The notes under the pieces were generated by a model. The model was not told the DNA's origin. It saw nothing but the letters and a program-made list of their open reading frames with translations, and ran no database searches. 64,000 bases of DNA, from assembly GCA_004154925.1 (NCBI GenBank), contig QJNS01000084.1:1-64000 (forward strand). The letters are read 5' to 3'. The translations under genes were made by a program, and so were the position numbers. Positions 1 through 13,378 of the stretch are shown piece by piece (position 1 is the first letter of the stretch; every line of letters starts with the position of its first letter). The DNA comes from Monosporascus cannonballus (lineage: Eukaryota; Ascomycota; Sordariomycetes; Xylariales).

Positions 1-97
<97 letters not shown>

Positions 98-103
98 ATT
101 ATA
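1..103. repeat. (ATT)n microsatellite
   Basis: A perfect ATT array fills the first 90 bases and runs on imperfectly to about 103. It may extend beyond the left edge of the window. It is the reverse complement of the (AAT)n array at 833-963, so the two face each other as inverted repeats. Confidence 0.97.
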
Positions 104-963
<860 letters not shown>

Positions 964-1173
964 TCAATTTTATTTAAAAGAAATTAAAAAAACGTTCGCC
1001 TTAAAAAACCTGAACCCAATAAAATATTACGTATTTTATTTATTTCTGCATTTTTCCGATTATATCTGCCGTAAATTCTATCAATTAACAATAATTTAAA
1101 ATATTTGAATTATTATTTAAAAAACATTTTCGTTAATCTTTTAATAAATATTTGAACTATAAGTAAAGAAATT

Positions 1174-1565
1174 TGTAACGGCTAGGCGGTTTAACCAACT
1201 ATTAAACATTAAGTCGATGGGTTTATGTTAGCAGAAGTATCGTAGGAATCTGAGCAATGGATATAGTAACGTATCACGTTTCGTAATGCCAAAAGTACCT
1301 TAAGTAACGATATTATAATGCAAACATTTGGTATTAATAAATATTATAAGCTAAAATTATCTAAACTATGGAAATAATAAAATATCTTTATACTTAATTT
1401 TTTCATCTTATAGAACCCGGTTTTAAAGGCTTTACGATCGATCTTATCGAACCCGGCTTTAGAGGTTTTACGATTGATCCTGTCGAACTATTACGTAACT
1501 CGATTTATATAACTTAGTTACTGTTACGACCGTTTTCTAAGGCCGTAACCCGTTAGGTTATAATA
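1174..1565 (-). repeat. Left (3') LTR of element 1
   Basis: Begins TGTAACGGCT and ends TTATAATA (unmutated form TCATAACA in the right copy). Columns 1441-1565 align base for base with 7741-7865. It carries an extra 36-bp tandem duplication (copies starting near 1408 and 1450) that the right LTR lacks, which explains why it is 392 rather than 355 bp long. Heavily AT-shifted along its whole length. Confidence 0.9.
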
Positions 1566-4500
1566 TAATTTTTTTTCTCTATAATCTTCGTCCCGAAAAT
1601 CTTTTTTTATAAATCTCCATTTCGTTATTATATTAAGTCTTATTAAAAAATTAATTAACAAAGAAACGAAAAAACGAAATAACTTGCTTAAATTAATTAT
1701 TTTTCGAACCGTAAATATGTCAGTATATTTTTATTACGTTCGTCATAGATTATTATTTTGTCGTATTTTTTTATCGGATTTTTTCAGGTATAAAAAATAC
1801 GTAATGCGGAATTAGGGCCTTTATAATATTAATGGCTTTTTTATTTCTTAATTCGAAAAACTCGTTTCCAACTATTTTAAAATTAAAATAAAATTTAAGA
1901 AAGCCGAGAAAAAAGTAAAGTAGGCGTAAATTAAAGTTCGTTATTTTCGAAAACAAAAGAAATTATGGGCCGATCGTATAATACGCATATTATTTCGTAA
2001 GTTTCGGTCTTTGGAAAAATTAGATAAGTTGGAACGTCGAAAAAAATAGGTCGATCGGAAAGTTACTAAGGTTATTACGGCGAAGGCCGTTTCTCCTTTC
2101 GATTGGTCCAACCTGGAGTCCATAAATTAGTCATTTATTAACTGGGAAACTTTTAACCCTGCCGATTTCGGCGTTATTAATAAAAGTTTTTTAACAGGCG
2201 CTAAGTGCTAATAAGGTTTTTGGCGGGTTCCCAAATATTTTCGGAATCTGGAGATTCCTTTTATTTGATTAAATATTAAGTAAATCCGTTTTATTTTTGT
2301 ATATCGAAAATGTTTTCTATTTCGTATATTTATTCGTTTTTTATTTTTATATTGTTTTATGCCGTATATATTTTAATTATATTTACTGTTAATTCGAACA
2401 AAAATATATAAAAAATTAAATAGAATTTAATTTTTAATAAAAACTCTAATTAATAATTATTTTTTAAGATTTTCTTGGCGATTTTATATAAACCGATATA
2501 TTTAAAATCGAATTTTTTGTTAGGTCGTTTTATTTAAATATTTTTATGGCAAAAAAAACCATTTCCCCCTTTTTAAAAATTAATCCTTTTAATTTTTTTT
2601 AATTATAATATTTATTTATTCAATTTTGTACGAATTCTAATTTTATCTTTATTTTTTGATATAATTATCGTAATTATTTCAACGTAAATATTACTTTAAT
2701 ATTAATTGGACCGTTATCGCGTACTTTTTTATAAACTTCCGGAATAAAACCAAAATTTACGTTCGTAAGTATTATTTTAATGCTTTCGTAATAGCTAATA
2801 TTATAAATTAATTAAATAATCGATAATTTGTTAACTTAATTCTTTTATTTATAATTAATATAATATTATAAGTATATTTCTAAAATTTAATTTATTTGTT
2901 TTATTTATTTATTTGTTTATAATTTAAATATGCTGGATAATTTATAATTTAAGCCGATTTATATCATAAGGTCTTATTAAAATTTGGATACAAATACCGA
3001 TCCTTTATTTAATATAATTTCCATTAATAATTTATATATATTGAAAATATATTTGAAAAAAATGTATACTAATTATTTAGCATTTATATTGTTATAATAT
3101 AATAAGAAATAAGAAAGTTTCGTAAATCGATTAACGTTTACAAAAATGCTATCGTAATATATTTTTATAATTAAATTTTTAATATAAAGAATTTAATAAT
3201 AAAATCGAATATAACTAAATATTATAATCGTTTTATAACTAATAATAATTATAATTTTTTATATAACTTATATCGTCAAATCTTTGCTTTAACGTAAATA
3301 TCCTATTGCCGTATAATTTTTTATACTATTAATTTCATTTTAGAAAAAAAATATATACGTTAAAGTCGCTTCAAAATTTTATAAATCCCTGGATATTTAT
3401 ATAATTAATATTCGTATATTTTTCGTATTAAACTTTTCTGATATTGTTTTAAAATTTGCATCTTATCCGTTTTTTAGTTTTCTGGGAAACCGTCGTTATA
3501 TTATTAAAGTTTCTAATATATATCGTAAAATATTACTCGAATTATCGTAATTTATCGTAAGCGTAAATATGTTTTTATAGTAATATTAAAAATTATATAG
3601 CTAATTTTAAATAATTCTTTGCGAAATTTGGTCGTTGCTTAAAATATTTATTTTGTCATTTTTTAATTTTTTCTTATAGATAATAACAAAATCAAAGTTC
3701 GCTAATTTTTCTGCATATTTTAATTATTGTTTTTTAAGTTCCTTTATCGTAATAAATTGAGTAAGATTTTAATAATTCGGATAAACCTTAATTTAATACA
3801 AATTTCCCTTTAGGAAATACCTAAATTCTCGAAATATTATAATAATAGCTATACATTTTTTATCTGGAATACCGTAATTAAATTCGGTTTCTTTTAACTT
3901 ATACGAAAAAGATATAATAAAATATAATTTACTTTAATTATTTCGTTATCCGATCATTACGTTTAATGCGTAATTCGAAATATCGGTTTTTAATTTAACG
4001 GGGCGGTTTAGATCGTATATAATTAAGACTGGCTTATTAATAATTATATTCCTAATACCCTGAAATACTTTTTCCGTATTTGGCGTTTATTTGAATTCCT
4101 TTCTTTTCGTAAAATTTATTAAGGATATAATTATTTTATTAAAGTTTTAAATAAACTTTTTGTAATAATTGGCGAATCCAAAAAATGCCTATATTTCCTT
4201 AATTATTATTGGCGTTTATTATTTTCTAATTATAGCGATTTTCTTAAGGTTTATTTTAATATATCCTAAAATAATAATATATTTTAAATATTTTATTTCT
4301 TATATATAGAACTAATTTTTTCTGTATTAATAAATAACTTTACGTTTTATAAAATTTAAAGAACCTTATAAACGTATTTTACGTATACTTTTTCTATCTT
4401 TGAAAAAATAAAAATATTGTCAAAATAATAAATGATGAAAATATTAAGGTATTTTTATAATACGTAATTTACTATCCGCTAAAAGATTATTGGTACGTTC

Positions 4501-7500
4501 GTAAATCCCATTAATATAACTAAATATTCAAATAATCCGTACTTTATTTTAAAGGTTATTTTTTATTTGTATTTTTTTTTTAATTTTAATACGGTTATAT
4601 CCATTTTTAAAATCGAATATTATGAATTATTTGGTTCCGTAAAATCGGTTTTTTATTTCCGTAATTAAGGGTAATAATATTTAATCCTTAATAATAACGT
4701 TGTTTAATTGTCGATAATTAACTATAAGTTGTAATTTTCCGTTTTTTTTAGGTATAAAAAATATAAGATATTTTACTAGTAATTTCGAAAGTCGAATTTA
4801 TTCTTTTTGTAACTGATTTTCCAGGTATTTTTTTAAAAATACGTAACTTATTTTTATTAAAGTTATAAATAGGATAAAATTTTGTCGAAAATCCTTTTTT
4901 AAAAATTATTTCATAATCTTATTTGTTATATTTTAATAATTTTATATCGAGCTCCTTTTTGAAAAGCTATTTGTATATATAATATTATGGTAATATATTA
5001 ATCAGATTTTTTAATTCCTGGGGCTGCTATTTTTTTAAATCGTTATTTAGTTACTTTAGTTTTATTTTAATAACAATAACGATATATCGTATTTTTCTTT
5101 AATACCCGTTTTTTTAAATGTTTTATTTCTTTAGGTAGTAAGGTATTTGTCCTATCCTTATACCTGTATTCGTCGCCATTATCGATCGAATATTAAGATC
5201 TTAATTCTTTTTATTTGTTAATAAGGAATAAAGCGAATTTTACCTGGTTAATTCTGCCGTTAATTAAAATTCCGTACTGGCGTATCCATAATAATCCTAA
5301 GATTATATCATAATTCTCGAATAAAATAATATCGAAATTAACCGTTTGGTATCGTCCTTTAACAAAAATCTCGAAATAATTAATTTCGCGTATAATTTTT
5401 CAGTTATCGTAAACGAATTCTTAATTTTCGATATTTATTGTTATATAAGGTTTTAACTTATATCTTTATAGTAATTTAAGCTTATTAACTATATCTGGTG
5501 CAATATAATTTCCGCCTAAAGCTTCGTAATCCACCATTACGGTATATTAATACGTTCCGATTCGTATTTCCAAAAGAATAAGGTCGTTAACGTTTTTTAT
5601 CGTTATATTTAAAGCCTTTCTTAAGAATTTCCCTTAATTCTTTTGAGTTTCGTTATTTTACGACTTTTTTATAAATAACTTTTTTCTTTTAATTCCTATT
5701 CGAATTTATCGAATTTTGCTTATATCTTTTTATTTAACGCATTAAGCTGTTATATCTGTTATTATTATCGGCATATTATTTTTTCAAACCGTATTAATTA
5801 TTTTTATTTTTTTTATAATTTTTTTCTTTATCGAATAAATTATTTTTTTATATTTGGGACTGTATCTTATTATATGTTATTTTAATTATTATTCCAAAGA
5901 TTTTCTATAAATTAACGTATTTTTTTAATAATTTTTCTTTTTTAGGAATTCGCAATAAATACCAATTAAAAATAAAAATCCGTAATAATTTTCTAATAAT
6001 ACTTTTTTACCGTACGTTAAATTAATTTTTTCCTGTTTAATAATTATATTATTTATAATAACGAAAGGGGTTTTTTTACGAACATTATTTCCATTTAAAC
6101 CAACTCTTTGTTTCGGCCAATTGTTAAATATTTTTTAGGGTTATAGTTCGAAATTGTCGATATTATTACTTATTATTTTTATTATGCCCGGTACGGTTTG
6201 AAAAATCGAATCCTTTATAATATATTCGGGTAATTCGTACGTAAATATATTATTTCCATTTTTCGTAATTAGGATATTCTCGTCGTTAACAGTATATGAC
6301 ATATATTTTACCGTATCGATCAGGTATTTCGGGATAAAGTTCTTTTATCCAATCCCGGTATTCGTATAGCTATCCTTATAACGCCTTTTATTATATTCGC
6401 AATATTTGTCGAACCAGCTTTTTAACTTTTTATATTCTTTGTTAAATTTCTAATCGTAATAATCCCGGTTGGACCTTTTGTTGTAAGTTTAATATATATT
6501 TGGTTTAAATTATGTTAATAACTTTATTATTATTGTCTTAATTATTCTTGGATTATTTTTTCGGTATAAGGGTTTAATTATCTTATCGTAATTTCCTAAG
6601 TTTTTTACATTTATAAGCTTTATGTCCTATTTTGCCGTAATTAAAGCACTTAATCTGGCTTTAATCCTATTTAAGAGTAACGCCGAATTTTATAGGTTCT
6701 AACGCCGTTCCGTAAGAAATAAAAGGTATATCTTTTTTTTTTCCTGGTTGGATTTATTATATCCCGAACGTAAAACATATTATCTTTTTTTCTTTTATCG
6801 TTTTTCAAACTGTCGATTATTAATCTTAATTACTTTTGCAATATACCGGTCCAAAGTAACTAATTACTTAATCCGAATAATCTTATTTTTTATATTATCT
6901 TTTAGCCTTTTATAAAATATGTCGATAAAGATATCGGCTTTATCGTTTTTTTATTTTGCCTTAGTCGCGAAACTTTTAAAGGTTACGGCGTATTTGGATA
7001 CGGATTTTTTTTTTCGGAATTATAGGAGTTATTAAGCCGTTAATCGTTTTTTATCTAGATTATCGAAATTATCGCGCATTTTGTTTTCGAAATTGATATA
7101 AATTAAAAAAATCTTATTAATAAAGTCTTTTTTATCTATTTTTCTTACTTTTAAAAAATTTCTTATAATGGGTTTAAATTAATTAATTGCATTTTTTATT
7201 AGGCATACTTTTATTATTAGGATTATATCCGTTAAGTTATTAAGATTTAAAAAGCGAAGATAAATTCGTACCTAAATTAGGAAGGTCTAAGGGTTATTTT
7301 TCTATTGTAAGGTTCTGGTTTTTTTAGCTTTATGCAAACGAAAAAGGGTTAGATAAGTAACGTAACCCTAAATTATCGAATTTCTTTTTTTAGTTCCCGA
7401 ATTCGAATTTAAAGCTATTAAGTAAGGGTTTTTTAAATACTGGTCGACATTTTAACAATATTAAATATTATTCAAAATCTAACGGTACTATTAAATAAAA

Positions 7501-7510
7501 ACTTATAACG

Positions 7511-7865
7511 TATAACGGCTAAACGATTTAATTAATTATTAAACCTTAAATCGACGAGTTTATATTGGTAGGAATATCGTAGAAATTTAAGCAATAAATA
7601 TAGTAACGTATTACGTTTCGTAATGCCAAAAGTGCCTTAAGTAACGATATTATAATATAAATACTTGGTATTAATAAGTCTTACAAGCTGAAATTATTTA
7701 GATTATGAAAATAATAAATATTTTTATACTTAATTTTTTTATATTATCGAGCTCGGCTTTAGAGGCTCTACGATCGATCCTGTCGAGCCATCACGTGACT
7801 CGACCCACATGGCTTAGTCACCGTTGCGACCGTTTTCTGAGGCCGCAGCCCGTTAGGTCATAACA
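7511..7865 (-). repeat. Right (5') LTR of element 1, partly unmutated
   Basis: Starts TATAACGGCT and ends GTCATAACA, followed by the target duplication AAATT. The first two thirds (7511-7740) are AT-shifted like the left copy. The last 125 bases (7741-7865, the U3 end in element orientation) keep normal GC and seem nearly free of RIP changes. Confidence 0.9.
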
Positions 7866-7870
7866 AAATT

Positions 7871-10800
7871 ACGTTAAACGATTTACGGATTTAATTTTAA
7901 TATAACTATATATTTTATATATAAACGTAATATAATTAAATCTTAATCTTTTCGTTCTTTTCTTACAAATTTAATTATTTATTAATTATCATAAACATTT
8001 TCTTAAATTTAATCTAAAATTCACTTTAAATCTCGAATTAAGCGTTTAAAAATTATGGTGTTTTAAACCGTATAGTTTAATGTAAGTAATTTAGTTTTTA
8101 TTATATAAATTATTATTATTACTATACAAATTATTTTTATACGATAAATGTTTTAAAAAAAGTTATTATATAACTTTAAGAAAATTGCCGCATTTCGAGA
8201 TTATTAATAAATAATACGTTTTTTGTAATTAATAATATTTGAGTTTCCGTATTTTTATCCTTAGATACGATTACTAGGAAATATATATAATAAAAATAAC
8301 GGATTAGTCTATTAATTATTTTAATATATTTATTAAATATATTAATTCGGAATTTTATTGATACGGAAATTACGTAAATTACGTTTAAGCAAATTATTAT
8401 TATTATGTATAAAATGGAAATTATATATTTTAATGATTTTTAATTTTCTTAAAATATTATTTTGGTATTAAGGGTAAATATCTTAATTTTTAAAGAGATT
8501 AATAGTACGTAAGCGTTTCTTATAAGCCTAAAACGAATAGCGATTTTTTAATATAAGAAGTATAAATTAAAAAAAACTTTTTAAATTTATCTCGTAAGAA
8601 AAAAATAACAAATTATTAATAAAAAATATAAGAACGAATGTATGTTCTTTATTATAAAATAGATATAACATTTTTAAAAATAAGGTAAATATTAGTTTTC
8701 GTAAAACGGAAAAAAATTCCCGATACCATAATAAAAATAAGTTTTTAAATCCATATAACGCTTATTCGAATTTTACGTATATTTCGTTTTTTTAAAGCTA
8801 TCGGGAAAAAGGTAAGTTGTTTTAGTTTATTCCTTATAAAAAATGTTTAAAACAGTTATTTCGATAACGAATTAACAAATTTTAAAATCGAATTTAATAA
8901 TTATAACTATGGTTATTTTAAAATACTTAATTGCGAACGTAATAATATAAATATTAAAAAATAAATCAGCTGTTTAAAAATTGCCGTATATATAAATACG
9001 TAATTTGTAACATTTTAACTAATTATTTTTATTAAACTTATGTATAAAAACCTATTTTAAGGAGATTAATTTAAACTTAGCTTATATAATTAGTATTTTT
9101 TTATATTTCGCGTTTCATAAATACCTTAAACTTTGTTAATATCTTTTTTAAAGTTTCATTTTAAAAGGTATTCTTCGAAATTCCTTTAAAATTTAGACAG
9201 CTTAATTAATTAATCTCTATAAATTTTGCATTTGTTAAGTATTATGCCTAAGTTTTAACGCTTTGTTATAATACCTTTACCGTAATTACTATATAGAAAA
9301 TATAAAATTTTTCGTATTTTCATTTTATCGTCTATTATAATAACCGGAATAAATAATTATTTTCTTTTTAATTTCGATTTAAGGTTAAATATATTTCGTT
9401 ATTTTTGTAAATCACGGTAACATTTACCAAATAAACGCTGTTATTTTTAATATTATTAGGACTTTTTCGTTTTTGTAATTTTTTACTTTTACAAATAGGT
9501 ATTTGCGGTTTTTGTTTGGTTTTTTGGATATAAAAATACGGAAAATAAAACCTTTGTAATTATCAGAATTTTCCTTATTTATTAAAATCCCGAGCTTAAC
9601 TTTAGATATATACAAATAAGTTAATTTATTTATGGTTTTCATTAAATCTATTTCCCGGAAGGTTTTTTCCGTATTATTTCTTTCGCGGTAAGCCTGCCGA
9701 TGTTCCGCGGGCTTTATATTTTTAACAAGTAGTTAAGTTTCGGCTTCAGCAAATAATTAAGCTTTCCTTTTTTGAATATTTCTTTGGACATTATTTTTCG
9801 AATTAAAAATGCTTTTAGGGGTTAAAAGTTTACAATTAATTTCAGCTTTGCCCGTAAGCTCCTTTACCCTCGAATTTTAACCCCCCAATTGGTAATCCGT
9901 TAAATTTTCAAATTTAAGATCACAATATTTTGCACTTTTTAAAGTATTATAAATAGTAAATAAATTATTTTATATATTAAATATTTTAAAGATTAAATCT
10001 TTTTTTAAATAAATTTTCAAAAATATGAAAATCTTATACAAATTTTCGGCTTATAACTAAGGCGAACGTTTTTTTAATTAATAAAAAATATCTTTATTAA
10101 ATGTAACGTTACGTATAATAATAACATTACGGAATTCGAGTATTTATATTTGGTAAATATTAGAAATTGGATACTTTACTAAATATTTAATATAAAATTT
10201 CGGTTTAACTTTTTATATTTATGTATTTATTCCTATTTTGCGTTTTTTGTTAACGGATATGTTTATATGCCATATATAAAAATCTTAAATTAATCGAGCC
10301 TGAAATTTGCGGTAATTACATTAATTATGGCAGGGTTATATTAACGGAAATATTATTTAAATTAACGAACGAATACTTTATTAAGTATAAATCGGTTATA
10401 AAAGTGGTTCGGATTTATTTTATATAATTACGTTATTGTTTTTACTGTTTTAAGTTAAAGTTCCTTAAAGAAATTTATTTCTAACTTTATTTTAAAAGTT
10501 TTATTAATTAGTTTTTAGCTTATTGGTTCCTTTTTTCCATAGGGTTTTTGATATATAAAGGCGAAAGCTTATATTTAATTCTTTTTTAATATATTATACT
10601 AAATAAGTTATATATCCGTTTATTACAATTATCTTAATATTATTATTTTACTTAATTTTACAAATAAGGAACTTATATTATTTGCGTACTTAATATTCCA
10701 AATCCTTAATAATTTAGAACCTTATTTTTTAAATGTAATTAATAATTAGAAAAACGAAAAGCTATTTATTACATTTTGTTAATTATTAGGAATTACTTGA

Positions 10801-12976
10801 AATTATTATAATTTGCAAAATAATTAAAATAATTTTACGTAATACACCCAAAGGGTTTAGGTGTTTGGCTTTTTGTTAAGCGTTTTGAAATTATTTAAAA
10901 GGCGTACGTACAAGTACAAACCTTATATTTCCGACACGTTATCCTTTTTATAATAGCGTTTTTAATGTTTTTAACAAACGATCTTAACGTCGTAAGTTTC
11001 ACATGCTTTAACCTTAGGTGCCAAAGATCCTTTTTTCTTATACTGAAGCGTAAGTAATATTTTAATTATTTTTACGGCTTTTTTTTCTGTTAATTATCGA
11101 ATATATCAAAATTCCAACTGGGTTTTACGGAATTATTAATAAAATGTTCGAATAAAAGAAAAGCGGTTTATATTCGAAAAAAGTTAAATTATATAATTAT
11201 TAGAACTTTATAAAAATAATGTTTTCTTTAATTTCTCTTATTTTAAAGAAATAATCCAAACCGTAATACCAGACTTTATTTTTACGAAATAAATCTTTTG
11301 AAGTAATTTAACGTAAAATTCTATTATTATTATATCTTTAAATATAAAATTATGTTTTGGCTTATTAAAAGCTTTATATAATACTTTTTTAATTACTTTT
11401 TTTTATATTATTAATGGAGAACGAAATAATACCCGTTTTTATTATATTTTTCGTGATATTAAGTATAAAGATACCGAGAACGAGTAGATGTTTAAAGTTT
11501 ATCAAATATCTATCCCCATAATTATTAATTAAGATAGATTAAGATAAAAAGTACGTATTAAAATAAATAATAATATAAATCCCTAAAATAAAATTAAAGG
11601 AATTAAAATTGCGTAAATTAATAAATGCCGTAATAATATTATTATATTATATAATAAAGATTGGTATTAATCGTTTTATAACTTTTCGAATAATCTTTGT
11701 TATTTAAAAAGCTTTATAAGGTTTTTACTGAACTTTTTTTACTAATTATATTTAAATTGCTTATAAATCTTCCTAATATATTTTTGTTTAAGTAACGGAA
11801 TTTCCGGATAATTATCTACGTAATTGCAAAATGCAGGTAAACGTATTTATTAAGTTCCTATAGATAAACTTTGTTTAACGCAATTAAATAAGGATATATA
11901 TTCCCTTTTTTAGATATACTTAGCGAAATAAAACCTGTTTCAAGTTACGATAATATTTTTTTAAATTGCGATTTTAGCAACATAATATTAAAAATCCCGG
12001 GCTTTTTAGTTTCGGCCCTTAATTTGTTTTTATGGCATATGGCCAAGAATTAATTCTTAAGTTTTTTTAGATTTATTATGGGTTTGCCAAAAATATTATT
12101 CTAAATAAAATTAATTAACTTCCATTATTTTTAATTTAATGCGAAACGTTTTTTTATAGCGTTTAGGCAATCTTTTATTACAAACGTCCCTTTAACTTCC
12201 TAAAAGTTATATATTTTTCGTTTGAATATAAGTAATATACCAGGTTTAATGCCATTAATTAGGCTTTATACGGCCTACTTTAGCTAGGCGTAAGGCTTTA
12301 CGGTAATTCTCGCGCATCGTCGAAATAAGGCTTAGCAAAAAAAGGGCGAATTAATCCTTTAGTTCTTTAAGCAAATTTTGTACCGTAATTTTTTCTTAAA
12401 CGATTTAAGATAATTTGGGCGTTGTTAAAGATCTGGTTTTTCATTATTACGTTAATCTAGATTTAAATATTAAAATATTAGATATTAATTTTAGAAATTT
12501 CTCGCTATTTTTTACGTTCGGTTTTTATAAAGCGCTTAATATCTTTATCGTATTTTTTTCGAAATTATTAAAAAATAGCTTTTTAGGCATTTTTAGAAAA
12601 GGTTTACGTTAAGCGACATTAATATAAAAATCTTCCTAAAAAACTAATGCCTTTATATATTACTTTTTCATTTTCGCCTTAATTTCTACAATATATTTCT
12701 TAATTAAAGAGATTTCTCGAAGGCTCGTAAAACGATCCACCTTAAGTATATCAGGGATTATAAAGTGCCATACATTACATAAAATAACCTTAAATCGTAA
12801 AGAAAAAAATTAAATAGAGTAATTAAACCGATCTTTAAAAAATACGTCCTTAGGAATAGGATTATCCGATATATTAAAGAGTAATATAATATTTTAAATC
12901 AATAAATAAAAAGTTGCGATTAATTTAATTATAGTTATATTACGTAATTACTGTACTGGGCTTATAATTATTATAA
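7871..12976. other. Unassigned AT-rich RIP relic between elements 1 and 2
   Basis: About 5.1 kb of very AT-rich sequence with no LTR pair, no readable RT motif and no long open frame. The longest frames (9424-9642 minus, 12415-12612 plus) are low-complexity Lys/Ile/Asn or Phe/Leu strings and are not credible genes. The stretch 12180-12330 is slightly less degraded. The most likely origin is an old mobile element decayed past recognition, but the class cannot be told by eye. Confidence 0.5.
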
Positions 12977-12981
12977 TTAGA

Positions 12982-13378
12982 TATAACGGCTAATAAGTTC
13001 AACCAACTATTAAACCTTAGTCGTACGGGTTTATATTAACAGGAGTATCGTAGGAATCTAAGCAATAAATATAGTAATCGTATTACGTTTTGTAATATTA
13101 AAGGTACCTTAGGTAACGATATTATATTGCAAGCTGAAGTTATTTAAATTATGGAAATAATGAGCCTATATATTTTCGTTTTGGCTTAAAATGTTTAAAC
13201 GGTTTAAACCTTTAAGCTCGTTAAGTTCTTTAAGTTTCCTTGCCGGCTTAAGGGGCTTAAGGTACTTGGCATCTTGAAACCTTTAAGCCGGTTATGTAAT
13301 TTTTTAGCGGTGGTCGGGGTTTATCTTTTTCGTAAGCCCGACCGTACGTAAGAAAATCAAAACCGTTAGGTTATAATA
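12982..13378 (-). repeat. Left (3') LTR of element 2
   Basis: Begins TATAACGGCTAATAAG and ends GGTTATAATA. The left part shares sequence with element 1 LTRs (R/U5 in element orientation). The right part holds a different U3 with repeated CTTAAG words. AT-shifted relative to the right copy. Confidence 0.88.

Larger units (their letters stand above)
1174..7865 (-). mobile_element. Ty3/Gypsy LTR retrotransposon, RIP-degraded (element 1)
   Basis: Complete element of about 6.7 kb with an LTR at each end and a perfect 5-bp target duplication AAATT (1169-1173 and 7866-7870). On the minus strand a decayed reverse-transcriptase core is readable near 4390-4440, with the YYFDNIFIFS pattern that corresponds to the Gypsy Y-x-D-D-I-L-I-F-S motif. 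The 3' LTR is therefore the left copy. All frames are closed by stops of the TAA/TAG type expected from C-to-T change at CAA/CAG, so the element cannot be autonomous. Internal sequence at 2160-7500 is closely similar in order to elements 2 and 4, so the three belong to one family. The Gypsy assignment rests on the RT motif and overall layout. No gag or protease motif was traced here. Confidence 0.9.
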
